64,000 bases of DNA from Dokdonella sp. (GCA_023228465.1 JALOBC010000001.1:1-64000), one strand, 5' to 3'. Shown: positions 43,076 through 53,730, counted from the first letter of the stretch. Made by a program: numbers and translations. Notes: generated from the letters alone by a model not told the origin.

Positions 43076-45832
43076 CTAGTTGGCCGCTGCGCCGGCCGCG
43101 GCGGGCGCGGTCTGCCGCGCGGCCGCCGTTGCGGCCGGATCCGGGTCGTCGAAATCGCCCTGCATGATGGTGTCGGCGTGCCAGGCGGGCGGCGCGTAGG
43201 CGGGGGTGCGGAACTCGCGCCACCAGTCGGCCGCCAGCTTGCCCAGGGGCGTCGGGGGCGTGGCGTCGGCCTGCGTGATGTCGAGGCCGCCGACCACGTC
43301 ACGACCGCTTTCCGGGGCGACGGCATACACGCGCACCTGCGCCGCCTGGCCGCGTGCGATGGCCGGCACCGGCAGGCGCAGGCGCGGCTGCGCGATGCGG
43401 TACTCGGCAGACGTGAGCGGGTTGCCCCTGGCGTCGGCCCAGTCCACGCGCAGGTTGCCGGCGAAGCGCTCCAGGTTCAGGTCGATCACCACGCCTGGCG
43501 CCCAGCGGTCGTCTTCGATGGCAATGCGCGCCTCGTCGTGCGGACGTTCCAGCACCAGCGCCGGGTCGCCGAGCAGGTTGTACATTTCCACCAGGGTGCG
43601 ATCCTGCGAGCCCTGCTTGGCGCGCACGATGGCCTCGCCGATGGTGGCACCGGGGGTGAGCAATTCGCTGATGATGGCCTTGCTGAAGGCGGGCGAGGGT
43701 GAATTGCGCCACGAGGCGGCGAACACGGCCACCGCGCCCTTGCCGGGCTCACGCAGGAAACGCTCGCCGATCGAGTCCTCGGTGGGGTTGTCGAACGGCG
43801 CCGAATAGCAGGTCATCGACAGCACCATCGGCAGGCGGCTGCCGTTTTCCAGTGCGGAGACGTCGTCGAGGGTGAACAGGTCGTTGTTCTTGCGCAGGTC
43901 CGGCGGGCCGGTACGCCAGATGTAGCGCCCGCCATGGCCGATGAAGTGCACCAGCAGGCGGCCCTCGTCGATGCCGTCGTGAATGGCGCGCTGGTGTGCG
44001 GCGTTGTCGCTTTCCTTCGGGTTCGCATAGACCTTGTCGGCGACGAAACCGGCCCGGCCCAGATCGCTGGCGATGGTGTCGGACGCCTGCTTGAATGATT
44101 CGATCTCGTCGGTGATGAACATCACGTCGCGGCGCCACTTGCCCGGGTGCGGCTTGGACATGTAGTCGATGGTCTTGTCGACGATGGCCTGCACCTCGTC
44201 GGGCTCGACCACCGGGAAGCGGCCCACGGCGACCACCGGATGCCAGTCCTCGCCGTCCACCGCGCCGAACCAGTTGTCGCTGGCGGACTGGCCTTCCTCG
44301 GAGGGGTATTGCCAGGTGGGAATGAGGTTGCGGTCGGCCAGCTTGCGCGGCAGCTTGGCGTACTGGGTGCCGGGGACGGCGCCGAAATGGCCGGGGAACA
44401 GCAGTTCGCGGTCGGTCCACTTGGCGTAGTTGAGATCGTTGTAGGTTTCGTGGCGGATGTCGAAGCTGGCGTCGCCGACCAGCAACAGGAAGCGCGGCTG
44501 CACCTGCCAGTCGTCCCAGGCCGTCTTGACCAGGTTGCGGATCGCCAGCGGGTGGGCGATGCCGTGGTTGAACTGGTCGTACACCGCGTCGATGTCGAGG
44601 ACGGCCACGCGCAGGCCACGCTTCTCATGGAACTCGGCCAGCGGCCGGATGGCGTCGAGCAGGCGGGCGTGGGCGACGATCAGGTAGTCGTAGCCCGTCT
44701 TCTCGGCGGCCCAGGCTTCACCTTCCACGGCGCGGATCATGGCCGGCTGCGCAAAGGCCCCGCCGACCAGCGGGAACAGGCGGGTGCCGGCGCCTGCCGC
44801 GGCGAAGCGAAAGCGCCCTGCCGCGGCAGCCTGGCCTGGCCGGCGCAGGCCGTCCGTGCCATACAGCACGGGGGCAGCCGCGCCCTGGTAGGCCAGTTCC
44901 AGCGGAGCGCCGCTCTCGCCGGCCGTCGTGAAGGGCAGGGTGGTTGCATCCAGCCTGCCGGTGATCGGGTAGCGCGCTTCCAGCCAGTTGAACATCACCA
45001 CATCGACCAGGGTCGTCCCCGCCTGGCCCGGTGCCGCGCGCCGGGGCACTGCGAGCGTGAGCGTGTTGCCGGTTTCCTTGAGGATCGCCAGCGGCACCTG
45101 GATCGCATGGCGCACTTCATCGCGGCCGTTCCAGCGCAGCTGCGTCTGCGGTGTGCCGTTGATGCTGACCTCGACGACGTGGTCGTCGGCCTTCTCGCCG
45201 CCACCCGCGCGGGGGGCGGGCAATTCCGACAGGCCGCGGAAGTTGAGCGTGAGATCCAGGGCGCCGCTGCCGCGCGCCAGGTCGGGCAGGTCCAGGGAGG
45301 TCTCGAAGGGCTTGGGGTCCACCTGGGTCAACTTCGCCCACTGCCACACGTCCGGTTCTTCGCCCGGCTTCTGCTGCGCGCGGTCGAGCCGGATCATGAG
45401 GTTTTCCTCTTCCACGTGCAGGGTACGCTGCAGCGCGGCGCGGCCTTCCCCGGCGGGTACCACATCGTCCATGCGCGCATGCTTGCCTGGCGCGGCCGCA
45501 AGCAGATAGGTGTTGTTGACGCTGTAGGGGTCGAACCAGCTTTCCGGGCCGTGCAACTGCAGACCGACCCACTCGATGTGGTCGCCGGGCGCAAAGCGTT
45601 CGCCCTTGGCGACCACGCGCAGCGGCACTTCGTCGCCATTCCAGGTCAGCACCAGGTCGTCTGCGGCGCAGTCGGCGAGCCCGGGCTGAGCCGCCACGAT
45701 GGTCGTGTGGTCCAGCGCATACACGCCGGCGTGTTCGAGCTCGATGTGCAGGCGCCCGCTGCAGGCAGACGCGACGGGCGCGGCCAGGGCCAGGGTCAGG
45801 GCAAGGGCGGGAGTACAGAGCTTGGCAAGCAT
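43076..45832 (-). CDS. Exported C25-family (gingipain-like) cysteine peptidase
   Basis: A 918-residue exported protein. The ATG at 45832 begins a signal peptide (LCTPALALTLALAAPVASA). Residues about 20-380 form beta-rich N-terminal domains. Residues about 390-740 are a caspase-like C25 domain: FLLLVGDASFDIRHETY, VAVGRFPV, catalytic His about 633 in VHFIGHGGRYIW and catalytic Cys about 675 in VLSMTCYSAPFDNP, then GAVAVFAASW and EMYNLLGDPALVLE. The C-terminal part is a beta domain ending in an Ala-rich tail. There is no Bacteroidetes-style type IX sorting domain. It converges on the glycan operon and could process surface proteins, but no link is shown. Confidence 0.85.
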   Translation of the reverse strand: MLAKLCTPALALTLALAAPVASACSGRLHIELEHAGVYALDHTTIVAAQPGLADCAADDLVLTWNGDEVPLRVVAKGERFAPGDHIEWVGLQLHGPESWFDPYSVNNTYLLAAAPGKHARMDDVVPAGEGRAALQRTLHVEEENLMIRLDRAQQKPGEEPDVWQWAKLTQVDPKPFETSLDLPDLARGSGALDLTLNFRGLSELPAPRAGGGEKADDHVVEVSINGTPQTQLRWNGRDEVRHAIQVPLAILKETGNTLTLAVPRRAAPGQAGTTLVDVVMFNWLEARYPITGRLDATTLPFTTAGESGAPLELAYQGAAAPVLYGTDGLRRPGQAAAAGRFRFAAAGAGTRLFPLVGGAFAQPAMIRAVEGEAWAAEKTGYDYLIVAHARLLDAIRPLAEFHEKRGLRVAVLDIDAVYDQFNHGIAHPLAIRNLVKTAWDDWQVQPRFLLLVGDASFDIRHETYNDLNYAKWTDRELLFPGHFGAVPGTQYAKLPRKLADRNLIPTWQYPSEEGQSASDNWFGAVDGEDWHPVVAVGRFPVVEPDEVQAIVDKTIDYMSKPHPGKWRRDVMFITDEIESFKQASDTIASDLGRAGFVADKVYANPKESDNAAHQRAIHDGIDEGRLLVHFIGHGGRYIWRTGPPDLRKNNDLFTLDDVSALENGSRLPMVLSMTCYSAPFDNPTEDSIGERFLREPGKGAVAVFAASWRNSPSPAFSKAIISELLTPGATIGEAIVRAKQGSQDRTLVEMYNLLGDPALVLERPHDEARIAIEDDRWAPGVVIDLNLERFAGNLRVDWADARGNPLTSAEYRIAQPRLRLPVPAIARGQAAQVRVYAVAPESGRDVVGGLDITQADATPPTPLGKLAADWWREFRTPAYAPPAWHADTIMQGDFDDPDPAATAAARQTAPAAAGAAAN

Positions 45833-45978
45833 GGAAGGGTTGCGCACGTGGCGGCCGCGCGGGCGGCGCGGCTTCAAGGGAACCGGCGAGCCTAGCCGGC
45901 AGCGTCACTTACCGCAAGGCTTTCGCGCCCGCAAGTGCGTGAACCGATTGAAGAACCCGACGCGGGACGTGATCCGGG

Positions 45979-46749
45979 TCAGGGGCCGGGCGCGGGCCCG
46001 TACAACCTTGCCAGCACGGCGGCGACACCTGGCGCCGCGCGCTGCAGGGTGGCCGGGTCGGAGAAATGCAACTCGCTGGTCACGGCGAAGTACTCCTCCA
46101 CGCTTTCCGCGGCGTAGGGATCGATCAGCGTGTCGCGACCGCGCTCGACCTGCCGCACCAGCCGGTCGTAGGCGGGCTGCATGGCCGCGATCCAGTCCCG
46201 CCGCGGCAGATGTGCCGGCAGGCGCGGCGTACCGTTGAGGGCGCCATCCAGCAGATCCAGCTTGTGCGCGACTTCGTGCACGACCACGTTGAAGCCGTCG
46301 AAGGGGTGGGCAAGGTCGGTGGCGACGTCAGCCCAGGAGAGGATCAGGGGGCCAAACTCCCAGGCTTCGCCGATCAGGTCATCCACGACATCGGTGACCA
46401 CGCCGGTGGCCTCGTCATGGTGTTCGCGTCGCACGCGGAATTCGCCCGGATAGACGATCACCTCGCGCCAGCCCGCCAGCCAGTCGAAGCCGCGGTAGAG
46501 CACCGGCCGGCAGGCCAGCGCCGCGATGGCAAGACACTGGACGGCGTCGAGCGCGTGCCCACCCGCGGCGCTGAAGCGCTTGCGCGCAAGAAAGCGCTCG
46601 GTCAGCGCGCGCAGGGCCACGCGTTCGTCCTTCGTGAGCGCTGTAAACAGTTCGGAGCTGGCAAGCAGGGTGCGCCACGCAGCATCGTCGATGCGTGCGG
46701 GTGCAGTGAATCGCTGGCCAAGGCGTGCCAGCCAGCGCGTGATCGACAT
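45979..46749 (-). CDS. mtfA: MtfA family zinc-dependent peptidase
   Basis: A 256-residue cytosolic M90 metallopeptidase. The zinc motif HEVAH sits at residues 158-162 in VVVHEVAHKLDLLDG, with the third ligand Glu expected in ESVEEYFAVTSELHF. LARKRFSAAGGHALD and VIVYPGEFRV are typical family segments. In E. coli MtfA titrates the repressor Mlc and so affects glucose PTS genes; no Mlc or PTS gene is in this window, so the target here is unknown. Length fits the family (about 265). Confidence 0.92.
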   Translation of the reverse strand: MSITRWLARLGQRFTAPARIDDAAWRTLLASSELFTALTKDERVALRALTERFLARKRFSAAGGHALDAVQCLAIAALACRPVLYRGFDWLAGWREVIVYPGEFRVRREHHDEATGVVTDVVDDLIGEAWEFGPLILSWADVATDLAHPFDGFNVVVHEVAHKLDLLDGALNGTPRLPAHLPRRDWIAAMQPAYDRLVRQVERGRDTLIDPYAAESVEEYFAVTSELHFSDPATLQRAAPGVAAVLARLYGPAPGP

Positions 46750-46843
46750 GGCCTGGTTCCGCAGCCGCCAAAACCCGCTACTTTACCGCGTGACGCCGGA
46801 TGCAGAAGGGGCACGCCGGATCCGCAGGGGCAAGTCGCTCCGC

Positions 46844-46943
46844 GAGCGCCGGGCCCGTGTCGGCGCACATCCCAAGTACGGCGCGGGTGAGTTCCTCATC
46901 GAGCGCTGGACCCGTGTCGGCGTACATCCGCGTACTGCACGGG
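46844..46943. repeat. 57-bp-period imperfect tandem duplication
   Basis: A 43-44 base unit beginning GAGCGCCGGGCCCGTGTCGG (46844-46887) recurs at 46901-46943 as GAGCGCTGGACCCGTGTCGG, with about 84% identity and a 13-base non-repeated linker. It fills most of the gap between mtfA and the small secreted protein gene. Both copies contain the sequence CCCGTGTCGGCG. No gene is supported there. Confidence 0.75.
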
Positions 46944-46960
46944 ATGCGTTCATCCAGAAC

Positions 46961-47344
46961 TCACTTGATTGCGCCGGGGACCAGGGACTGCCAGCGGTAG
47001 CTGGGGCGTTTGGGCGTCTGGGCGGCCGGCACGGAAGGGTCGAAGGTGGCGTCGGCCGATCCCGGCGCCGGCGCGGCTTCCGGCGGTGTGGCGCTGTCGA
47101 CCTTGCCCGCAGGCGCCGGCAAGGCGCCATCGACACCGCCGAAGTTGCCCCCGTGCAGCGATCCGCCGCCCAGATCGGACGCATCCTGCGTGGCTGCCGC
47201 CGGCGTATCGCCCAGCCCGGCGTTGCCCTCGTCGCTGCTCGTGGCGAGCGTGTCGAAGCCGTCGAACGCGCCGGTTCCGGCCGCGGCTCCGGCAGCAAAG
47301 GGCGCCAGTGCGGTGACCAGCAGAACAGTGGCTAGCATTCTCAT
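46961..47344 (-). CDS. Small secreted low-complexity protein, unknown function
   Basis: A 127-residue protein. The ATG at 47344 has GGGGAAA seven bases upstream and begins a signal peptide (MRMLATVLLVTALAPFAAGA). The mature part is rich in Ala, Gly, Asp and Pro with no Cys (TLATSSDEGNAGLGDTPAAA, LGGGSLHGGNFGG) and ends YRWQSLVPGAIK. It looks intrinsically disordered. Not recognised. It is divergent from birA, sharing a 252-base region that holds three GCGGACA repeats. Confidence 0.68.
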   Translation of the reverse strand: MRMLATVLLVTALAPFAAGAAAGTGAFDGFDTLATSSDEGNAGLGDTPAAATQDASDLGGGSLHGGNFGGVDGALPAPAGKVDSATPPEAAPAPGSADATFDPSVPAAQTPKRPSYRWQSLVPGAIK

Positions 47345-47511
47345 CGGTTTCCCCGGCGCGGCTGCGGGTGAGGTGACGTGCAGGAGGGTTGACAATCCTC
47401 GCACGATCGGGGTCGGCACTTCCAGTGGCGATGGCAAGCATACTTCATGCCAAGCCGGAGCATGCACGCAGTCGCCGCGTGCGGCGCAGCGCCGGCATGC
47501 GCGCCGTGTCC

Positions 47512-47539
47512 GCGGACAGCCTGCGGACAGTGGCGGACA
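47512..47539. repeat. Three GCGGACA repeats at helical spacing upstream of birA
   Basis: GCGGACA occurs at 47512-47518, 47523-47529 and 47533-47539, spacings of 11 and 10 bases, in the region between the divergent starts of the small secreted protein and birA. Direct repeats on one face of the helix are typical of operator arrays. The protein that binds is unknown. BirA lacks its own DNA-binding domain here, so it is not an obvious candidate. Confidence 0.5.
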
Positions 47540-47596
47540 TGCGATTTGACGATCCGGACACGAGATCACCATTCAGCTGCGGTTACACTTCCCGTT

Positions 47597-48427
47597 ATGG
47601 GAGATCCGCGCCTGCCAACTGCCGCGTCGCTCGATTCGCTGGTCGCCGCAACCATTCGTGCGGCGGTGTCGCCCGCCGTGCGTGCCGCGCTGGGCGAGCT
47701 CAGCTATCACGGCGAGATCGATTCCACCAATGCAGAGCTGTTGCGTCGGAGCCGCAGCGATCCGCGCGATCGCCTGGTGTCGATCGCGGACATGCAAAAG
47801 CAGGGTCGCGGACGCCAGGGCCGGACCTGGCGACAGCGGCCAGGCGGCGGACTGGCCCTGTCCATGCTCAAGCGCTTCGACGGTCCGATGGCTGGGCTGG
47901 CCGGGCTCAGCCTGGCGGCCGGAACGGCCTGCGTGGCCGCGCTCGAGGACTGCGGCCTGGGCGACATCGGGCTCAAGTGGCCGAACGACCTGTTTTCCGG
48001 CGGGCGCAAGCTGGGCGGGATTCTGGTGGAGCTGGGCGGCGCAGCGGCCGGGCCCTGCCATGCCGTCGTCGGCATCGGCATCAATCTGCAACTGGGCGAG
48101 GCTGGCGCGGCGCTCGACCAGCCGTGGACCGACCTGGCCACGCTGGGACACGGGCACGAACCCTCGCGCAACCAGCTCGCCGCGCGCATCCTCGATCGCC
48201 TGTGCCCGGCCCTGGACCACTTCGCCGTGCACGGCTTCGCGCCGTTCCAGGAAGCGTTTGCCGAGCATGATGTCCTTCGCGACCGACCGGTTCGCGTGCT
48301 CGTCGGCGGCGCGTCGCGCAGCGGCACGGCGCGCGGCGTCGATGGGCGCGGCGCGCTGCGGGTGGCCTTCGAAGACGGGGAACAGGTCTTCGACGCCGCC
48401 GAGATCCGCCTGGAGAGGCTGGCATGA
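47597..48427 (+). CDS. birA: Biotin-[acetyl-CoA carboxylase] ligase (BirA, no repressor domain)
   Basis: A 276-residue group I biotin protein ligase. Catalytic motifs are STNAELLRR, GRGRQGRTWRQRPGGGLALS (biotinyl-AMP loop) and LKWPNDLFSGGRKLGGILVE. The C-terminal SH3-like domain follows. The DNA-binding helix-turn-helix of E. coli BirA is absent; residues 1-35 are too few to hold it. So it should biotinylate AccB but not repress biotin genes. The ATG at 47597 is the start that gives MGDPRLPTAASLD; coaX overlaps its end by four bases, a usual gammaproteobacterial pairing. Confidence 0.93.
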   Translation: MGDPRLPTAASLDSLVAATIRAAVSPAVRAALGELSYHGEIDSTNAELLRRSRSDPRDRLVSIADMQKQGRGRQGRTWRQRPGGGLALSMLKRFDGPMAGLAGLSLAAGTACVAALEDCGLGDIGLKWPNDLFSGGRKLGGILVELGGAAAGPCHAVVGIGINLQLGEAGAALDQPWTDLATLGHGHEPSRNQLAARILDRLCPALDHFAVHGFAPFQEAFAEHDVLRDRPVRVLVGGASRSGTARGVDGRGALRVAFEDGEQVFDAAEIRLERLA

Positions 48428-49170
48428 AACTGCTCATCGATTTCGGCAACACGCGGCTGAAGTGGGCGTTGCTCGGCGGGGGCGGGCTGCGTCCGGGTGG
48501 CGTGTTTGCCCACCGCGACAGGAACCTCGAGGCGGCGTTGCACATCGAAGGACCGGAACGCGCGCGCATCGATGCGGTCCTGGTGGCCAGCGTGGTGGAT
48601 GACGCGCGCGAGGCGGAACTGGCCGCACTGGTGCAGGCGCGCTTCCGCGTGCGTGCGCAGTTCCTGCGCAGCCCGGCGCAGGGACTGGGCATCCGCAATG
48701 CCTATGCCGAGCCGGCGCGGCTTGGCATCGACCGGTTCCTCGGCCTGGCCGCGCTGCAGGCGGCCCGCCCGCAGGCGCAGGTGCTGGCCAGCGTCGGTAC
48801 GGCGCTGACGCTCGATGCCCTGGATCCTGCCGGCAACCATCTGGGCGGCATCATCGTGCCGGGGTTGGCCCTCATGCGCGGGGCCGTCCACGCGCGCACG
48901 GCCCGCACGCGCCAGCCCGGCGGGTGCTTTCGCGAGCTGCCGAGCAATACCGCCGATGGCGTTTTCGCTGGCGCCGTCTTTGCGGCTGCCGGGGCGATCG
49001 ATCGCTTCCGCGAAGTCGCCGCGCGGCGCCTTGGCACGATGCCCGCCCTGTTCCTGACCGGCGGCGGGGTCGATGAACTGATGCCCCTGCTGGAAGACGC
49101 CGTGCGCATGCATGACCTGGTGCTGCGCGGGCTCGCGCTGTGGGCCGAATCCACGGTGCAAGCCGGCTAA
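48424..49170 (+). CDS. coaX: Type III pantothenate kinase (CoaX)
   Basis: A 248-residue ASKHA-fold kinase for the first step of coenzyme A synthesis. The phosphate-binding motifs are MKLLIDFGNTRLKWALL, GIDRFLGLAALQAA with the essential Asp, and SVGTALTLDAL. LGGIIVPGLALMRGAV and LFLTGGGVDELMPLL complete the fold. Type III kinases are not inhibited by CoA and require a monovalent cation. Overlaps birA by four bases. Confidence 0.94.
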   Translation: MKLLIDFGNTRLKWALLGGGGLRPGGVFAHRDRNLEAALHIEGPERARIDAVLVASVVDDAREAELAALVQARFRVRAQFLRSPAQGLGIRNAYAEPARLGIDRFLGLAALQAARPQAQVLASVGTALTLDALDPAGNHLGGIIVPGLALMRGAVHARTARTRQPGGCFRELPSNTADGVFAGAVFAAAGAIDRFREVAARRLGTMPALFLTGGGVDELMPLLEDAVRMHDLVLRGLALWAESTVQAG

Positions 49171-49203
49171 GATGCACGTTCTGGCCCCTGGCTGCGATTG
49201 CTG

Positions 49204-49866
49204 ATGTTCATCCGCACCCTGTTCGTGCTGTTGCTCGCACTGAATCTCGGCGGCGCCGCCTGGCTGCTGTTCGGACAGGCGCCGCGGGTCGCGCCGCCGC
49301 CGCCCAGCGATCCGGGGGTACCCCGCCTGGTGCTGCTGGCCGAACGTGACGGCGCGGTCAACGACGCCGAGCTTGCGAGTGCGCCGGAAAGTCCCGCCGA
49401 GCTTGCCAGCGATCGCTGCCAGACGCTGGGCCCGTTCCCGACCCAGGCCGACATGCATGCCGCCATGGTGGTGCTGACGCCCCTGACCAAGCGCATGCGC
49501 ACGCGCGAGGCGCGCATTACCCACGCGCGCGGCTACTGGGTGTACCTGCCGGCAATGGCCAATCGCGAGGAAGCCCTGGCCACTGCGCGCAGCCTGTCGC
49601 AAAAGGGCGTGCGCGACTACTACATCGTCACCGCCGGCGCACAGGAAAACACCATCTCGCTGGGGCTGTTCCGCGACCCGGCCAACGCCGAGCGGCGCAG
49701 CGCCGACATCGGCAAGCTCGGCTTCACGCCGAAGACCGACGTGCGCACCGAGGACGTGCCGGTCTACTGGCTGGACTATGCCCTCACCGACCAGGGCCCG
49801 CCGGACTGGCGCGGGCTGCTCGCCGACGCCAGGGACCTGCACGAGGAAGACATCGCCTGCCGTTGA
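49204..49866 (+). CDS. SPOR-domain-like membrane-anchored protein
   Basis: A 220-residue protein with an N-terminal membrane helix (MFIRTLFVLLLALNLGGAA), a Pro-rich linker, and a C-terminal SPOR-like fold (GYWVYLPAMANREEALATAR, then VRDYYIVTAGAQENTISLGLF and TPKTDVR; quoted in pieces). SPOR domains bind denuded peptidoglycan glycan strands at the septum. The ATG at 49204 is preferred to a TTG six bases upstream. It forms a likely operon with birA and coaX (33-base gap), and tRNA-Thr follows 38 bases after its stop. Confidence 0.82.
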   Translation: MFIRTLFVLLLALNLGGAAWLLFGQAPRVAPPPPSDPGVPRLVLLAERDGAVNDAELASAPESPAELASDRCQTLGPFPTQADMHAAMVVLTPLTKRMRTREARITHARGYWVYLPAMANREEALATARSLSQKGVRDYYIVTAGAQENTISLGLFRDPANAERRSADIGKLGFTPKTDVRTEDVPVYWLDYALTDQGPPDWRGLLADARDLHEEDIACR

Positions 49867-49873
49867 GGCAAGC

Positions 49874-49904
49874 GCGGGCGCGCATTGCTAGAATGCGCGC
49901 CCGC
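49874..49904 (+). promoter_or_regulatory. Perfect 13-bp palindrome overlapping the tRNA-Thr promoter
   Basis: GCGGGCGCGCATT (49874-49886), loop GCTAG, then AATGCGCGCCCGC (49892-49904), ending directly before the first base of tRNA-Thr. A -10 TAGAAT lies across the loop at 49889-49894, and TTGAGG at 49863 could be a -35 with a long 20-base spacer. The GC-rich segment between -10 and the tRNA resembles the discriminator of stringently controlled stable-RNA promoters. The hairpin could also end transcription of the preceding operon. Confidence 0.6.
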
Positions 49905-49980
49905 GCCGCTTTAGCTCAGTTGGTAGAGCAACCGCCTTGTAAGCGGTAGGTCCACAGTTCGAGTCTGTGAAGCGGCACCA
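49905..49980 (+). tRNA. tRNA-Thr (anticodon TGT)
   Basis: A complete 76-nucleotide cloverleaf. Acceptor stem GCCGCTT pairs with AAGCGGC in all seven positions, the D arm has TAGCTCAGTTGGTAGAGCA, the anticodon loop CTTGTAA presents TGT, the T arm has GTTCGAGTC, and the 3' CCA is encoded. It reads ACA, and ACG by wobble, codons. No integrase or attachment-site repeat is seen next to it. Confidence 0.97.
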
Positions 49981-49995
49981 GCCCAGGCGTGCGGC

Positions 49996-52290
49996 TCAGC
50001 GCTGCCGTGCGCGTGCGAAGGCGGCGGCGAGTGCCCCGCCGGCGGTGGGCGGCGCCGCCTTCGGCGCACCGCGGCGCGCTGCGGGGTCGCTGCGGCTGGG
50101 CGTGCGCGACGGCCGGCCTTCGCCGGGTACGTCGTCCAGGCGCATCGACAGCGCGATGCGCTTGCGCTCCGGATCCACCTCCATCACCTTCACCTTGACG
50201 ATGTCGCCGGCCTTCACGACCTCGCGCGGATCGCGCACGAACTTGTGCGACAGTGCCGACACGTGCACCAGCCCATCCTGGTGCACGCCGATGTCGACGA
50301 AGGCGCCGAACCCGGCGACATTGGTGACGCGCCCTTCCAGCAGCATGCCCACGGCCAGGTCCGCGAGCTGCTCGACGCCTTCGGCAAAGCTCGGGGCGAC
50401 GAAGGCCGGGCGCGGGTCGCGACCGGGTTTCTCCAGTTCGCGCAGGATGTCGCGTACGGTTGGCAGGCCGAAGCGTGCATCGGTGAAGCGCGCGGCGTCC
50501 AGGCCGCGCAGCAGGGCGCCGTTGCCGATCACCTCGCTGCTCGCGCGCCCGCAGGCGGCGGCGATGCGCGTCACCACCGGGTAAGCCTCCGGGTGCACGC
50601 CACTTGCATCGAGCGGCTCACTGCCACCGTTGATGCGCAGGAAGCCGGCGCATTGCTCGAAGGCCCGGTCGCCCAGGCGCGGCACCTTCTTCAGCGCCTG
50701 CCGCGAGGCGAACGGGCCGTGCGCGTCGCGATGGCGCACGATGTTGTCGGCCACGCTGGCGCAAAGCCCGGCCACCCGCGCGAGCAGGGCCGCCGAAGCG
50801 GTGTTGGCGTCCACGCCGACTGCGTTCACGCAGTCCTCCACGCGCGCATCGAGCGCGCGCGCCAGCTTCACCTGGTTGACGTCGTGCTGGTACTGGCCCA
50901 CGCCAATGGCCCTGGGTTCGATCTTTACCAGCTCGGCCAGCGGGTCCTGCAGGCGTCGCGCGATCGATACCGCGCCGCGCAGGGAGACGTCCAGGTCGGG
51001 GAACTCGCTGGCCGCCAGCGCCGAGGCCGAATAGACCGAGGCGCCGGCCTCGCTGACGACGATCCTGCCGATGCCGCGCTCGAGCTTGCGTACCAGTTCG
51101 CCGGCCAGCCTGTCCGTTTCGCGCGAGGCGGTGCCGTTGCCGATCGCGATCAGGTCCACGCCATGCTTGAGGCACAGCGCGCCCAGTTCGGCCAGTGAGC
51201 CATCCCATTGGCGCCGCGGTTCGTGGGGATACACCGTGGTGGTGGCCAGCAGCTTGCCGGTTGCGTCCACCACCGCCACCTTGACGCCGCTGCGGATGCC
51301 GGGATCGAGCCCCATCACCACCTTCGGCCCGGCCGGGGCGGCCAGCAGCAGGTCCCTGAGGTTGTCGCCGAAGATCCGGATGGCTGCGTCCTCGGCCGCT
51401 TCGCGGGCGCGGCCGATGAGATCGAGCGTGAGCGAAAGCTGCAGCTTCACCCGCCAGGCGCGGCGGCAGGTTTCCAGCAGCCAGGCATCGGCGGGCCGTC
51501 CGCGGGCAGCCACGCCGAGTGCCGCGGCCACCCGGGCCTGCGCTTCCAGGTCGCCCTGCTCGGCGTCGGCTGCCGCGACCAGGTCGAGCGCCAGCACGCC
51601 TTCGTTGCGCCCGCGCAGCAGCGCCAGCAAGCGGTGCGAGGGCATCTTCGCCAGCGCTTCGACGTGGTCGAAGTAGTCACGGAACTTGGCTCCTTCCTGC
51701 GCCTTGCCGGGAATGACGCTGGCACGCATCTGGCCCTGGCTCCACAGCCATTCGCGCAACGACCCCACCAGTGCCGCGTCCTCGGCGATCCGTTCGATCA
51801 GGATATGGCGCGCGCCCTCCAGCGCCGCCCGCGCATCCGCCACGCCCTTGCCTGCATCGACATAGGCCGCCGCGCGCGCCTGCGGCGCGACCTGCGGATC
51901 CTCCAGCAGGCCGAGTGCCAGGGGTTCGAGGCCCGCCTCGCGGGCGATCTGGGCACGCGTGCGGCGCCTGGGTTTGTAGGGCAGGTAGAGATCTTCCAGG
52001 CGCGCCTTGCTGTCGGCAGCGAGGATCTGCGCCTTGAGGCCCGCCTCGAGCTTGTCCTGCTCGGCGATGCTGGCGAGGATCGCCGCGCGCCGGTCCTCCA
52101 GCTCGCGCAGATACACGAGGCGTTCTTCCAGCAGGCGCAGTTGCGTGTCGTCGAGGCCGCCGGTCACTTCCTTGCGATAACGCGCGATGAAGGGTACGGT
52201 GGCGCCGCCGTCGAGGAGCGCCACGGCGGCGCAGACCTGGTCCGGCCGGGCGGCGATATCGGCGGCGATGCGCTGTTCGATCGATTGCAT
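49996..52290 (-). CDS. tex: Transcription accessory protein Tex
   Basis: A 764-residue RNA-binding protein. The ATG at 52290 gives [19 protein letters not shown]. Domains in order: N-terminal Tex helical region ([20 protein letters not shown], with the [20 protein letters not shown] signature), a YqgF-like RNase H fold ([31 protein letters not shown]), a helix-hairpin-helix region ([30 protein letters not shown]), and an S1 RNA-binding domain ([20 protein letters not shown]). A basic Pro/Arg tail ends the protein. Its 3' end converges on tRNA-Thr with 15 bases between. Confidence 0.95.
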   Translation of the reverse strand: MQSIEQRIAADIAARPDQVCAAVALLDGGATVPFIARYRKEVTGGLDDTQLRLLEERLVYLRELEDRRAAILASIAEQDKLEAGLKAQILAADSKARLEDLYLPYKPRRRTRAQIAREAGLEPLALGLLEDPQVAPQARAAAYVDAGKGVADARAALEGARHILIERIAEDAALVGSLREWLWSQGQMRASVIPGKAQEGAKFRDYFDHVEALAKMPSHRLLALLRGRNEGVLALDLVAAADAEQGDLEAQARVAAALGVAARGRPADAWLLETCRRAWRVKLQLSLTLDLIGRAREAAEDAAIRIFGDNLRDLLLAAPAGPKVVMGLDPGIRSGVKVAVVDATGKLLATTTVYPHEPRRQWDGSLAELGALCLKHGVDLIAIGNGTASRETDRLAGELVRKLERGIGRIVVSEAGASVYSASALAASEFPDLDVSLRGAVSIARRLQDPLAELVKIEPRAIGVGQYQHDVNQVKLARALDARVEDCVNAVGVDANTASAALLARVAGLCASVADNIVRHRDAHGPFASRQALKKVPRLGDRAFEQCAGFLRINGGSEPLDASGVHPEAYPVVTRIAAACGRASSEVIGNGALLRGLDAARFTDARFGLPTVRDILRELEKPGRDPRPAFVAPSFAEGVEQLADLAVGMLLEGRVTNVAGFGAFVDIGVHQDGLVHVSALSHKFVRDPREVVKAGDIVKVKVMEVDPERKRIALSMRLDDVPGEGRPSRTPSRSDPAARRGAPKAAPPTAGGALAAAFARARQR

Positions 52291-52475
52291 GCGGGGGCAT
52301 CCCTGGAAAGGCAACGGGCCGCTCGCGCGGCCCGCCGGGGCATTGTATCGGGCTGCGGGACGCCCCGGCCGCGCGCCACCCGGCCACGCCGGCGACCATC
52401 ATGTTCGACGGCCGGTCGGCACAAGGCCGGCCGGAACTGGCGGGGGCGCGAGTGCGTACGCAGGCCGCGTCGCGC

Positions 52476-53708
<1,233 letters not shown>

Positions 53709-53730
53709 TCACCAGCCGGCCCGGTGCGGA

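Noticed and set aside
43076-45832. Type IX secretion substrate
   Set aside because: The C25 domain suggests it, but no type IX C-terminal sorting domain or Por/Spr component is seen, and the organism is a gammaproteobacterium.
49905-52290. Genomic island inserted at tRNA-Thr
   Set aside because: No integrase, no repeat of the tRNA 3' end, and tex follows immediately as ordinary core sequence.
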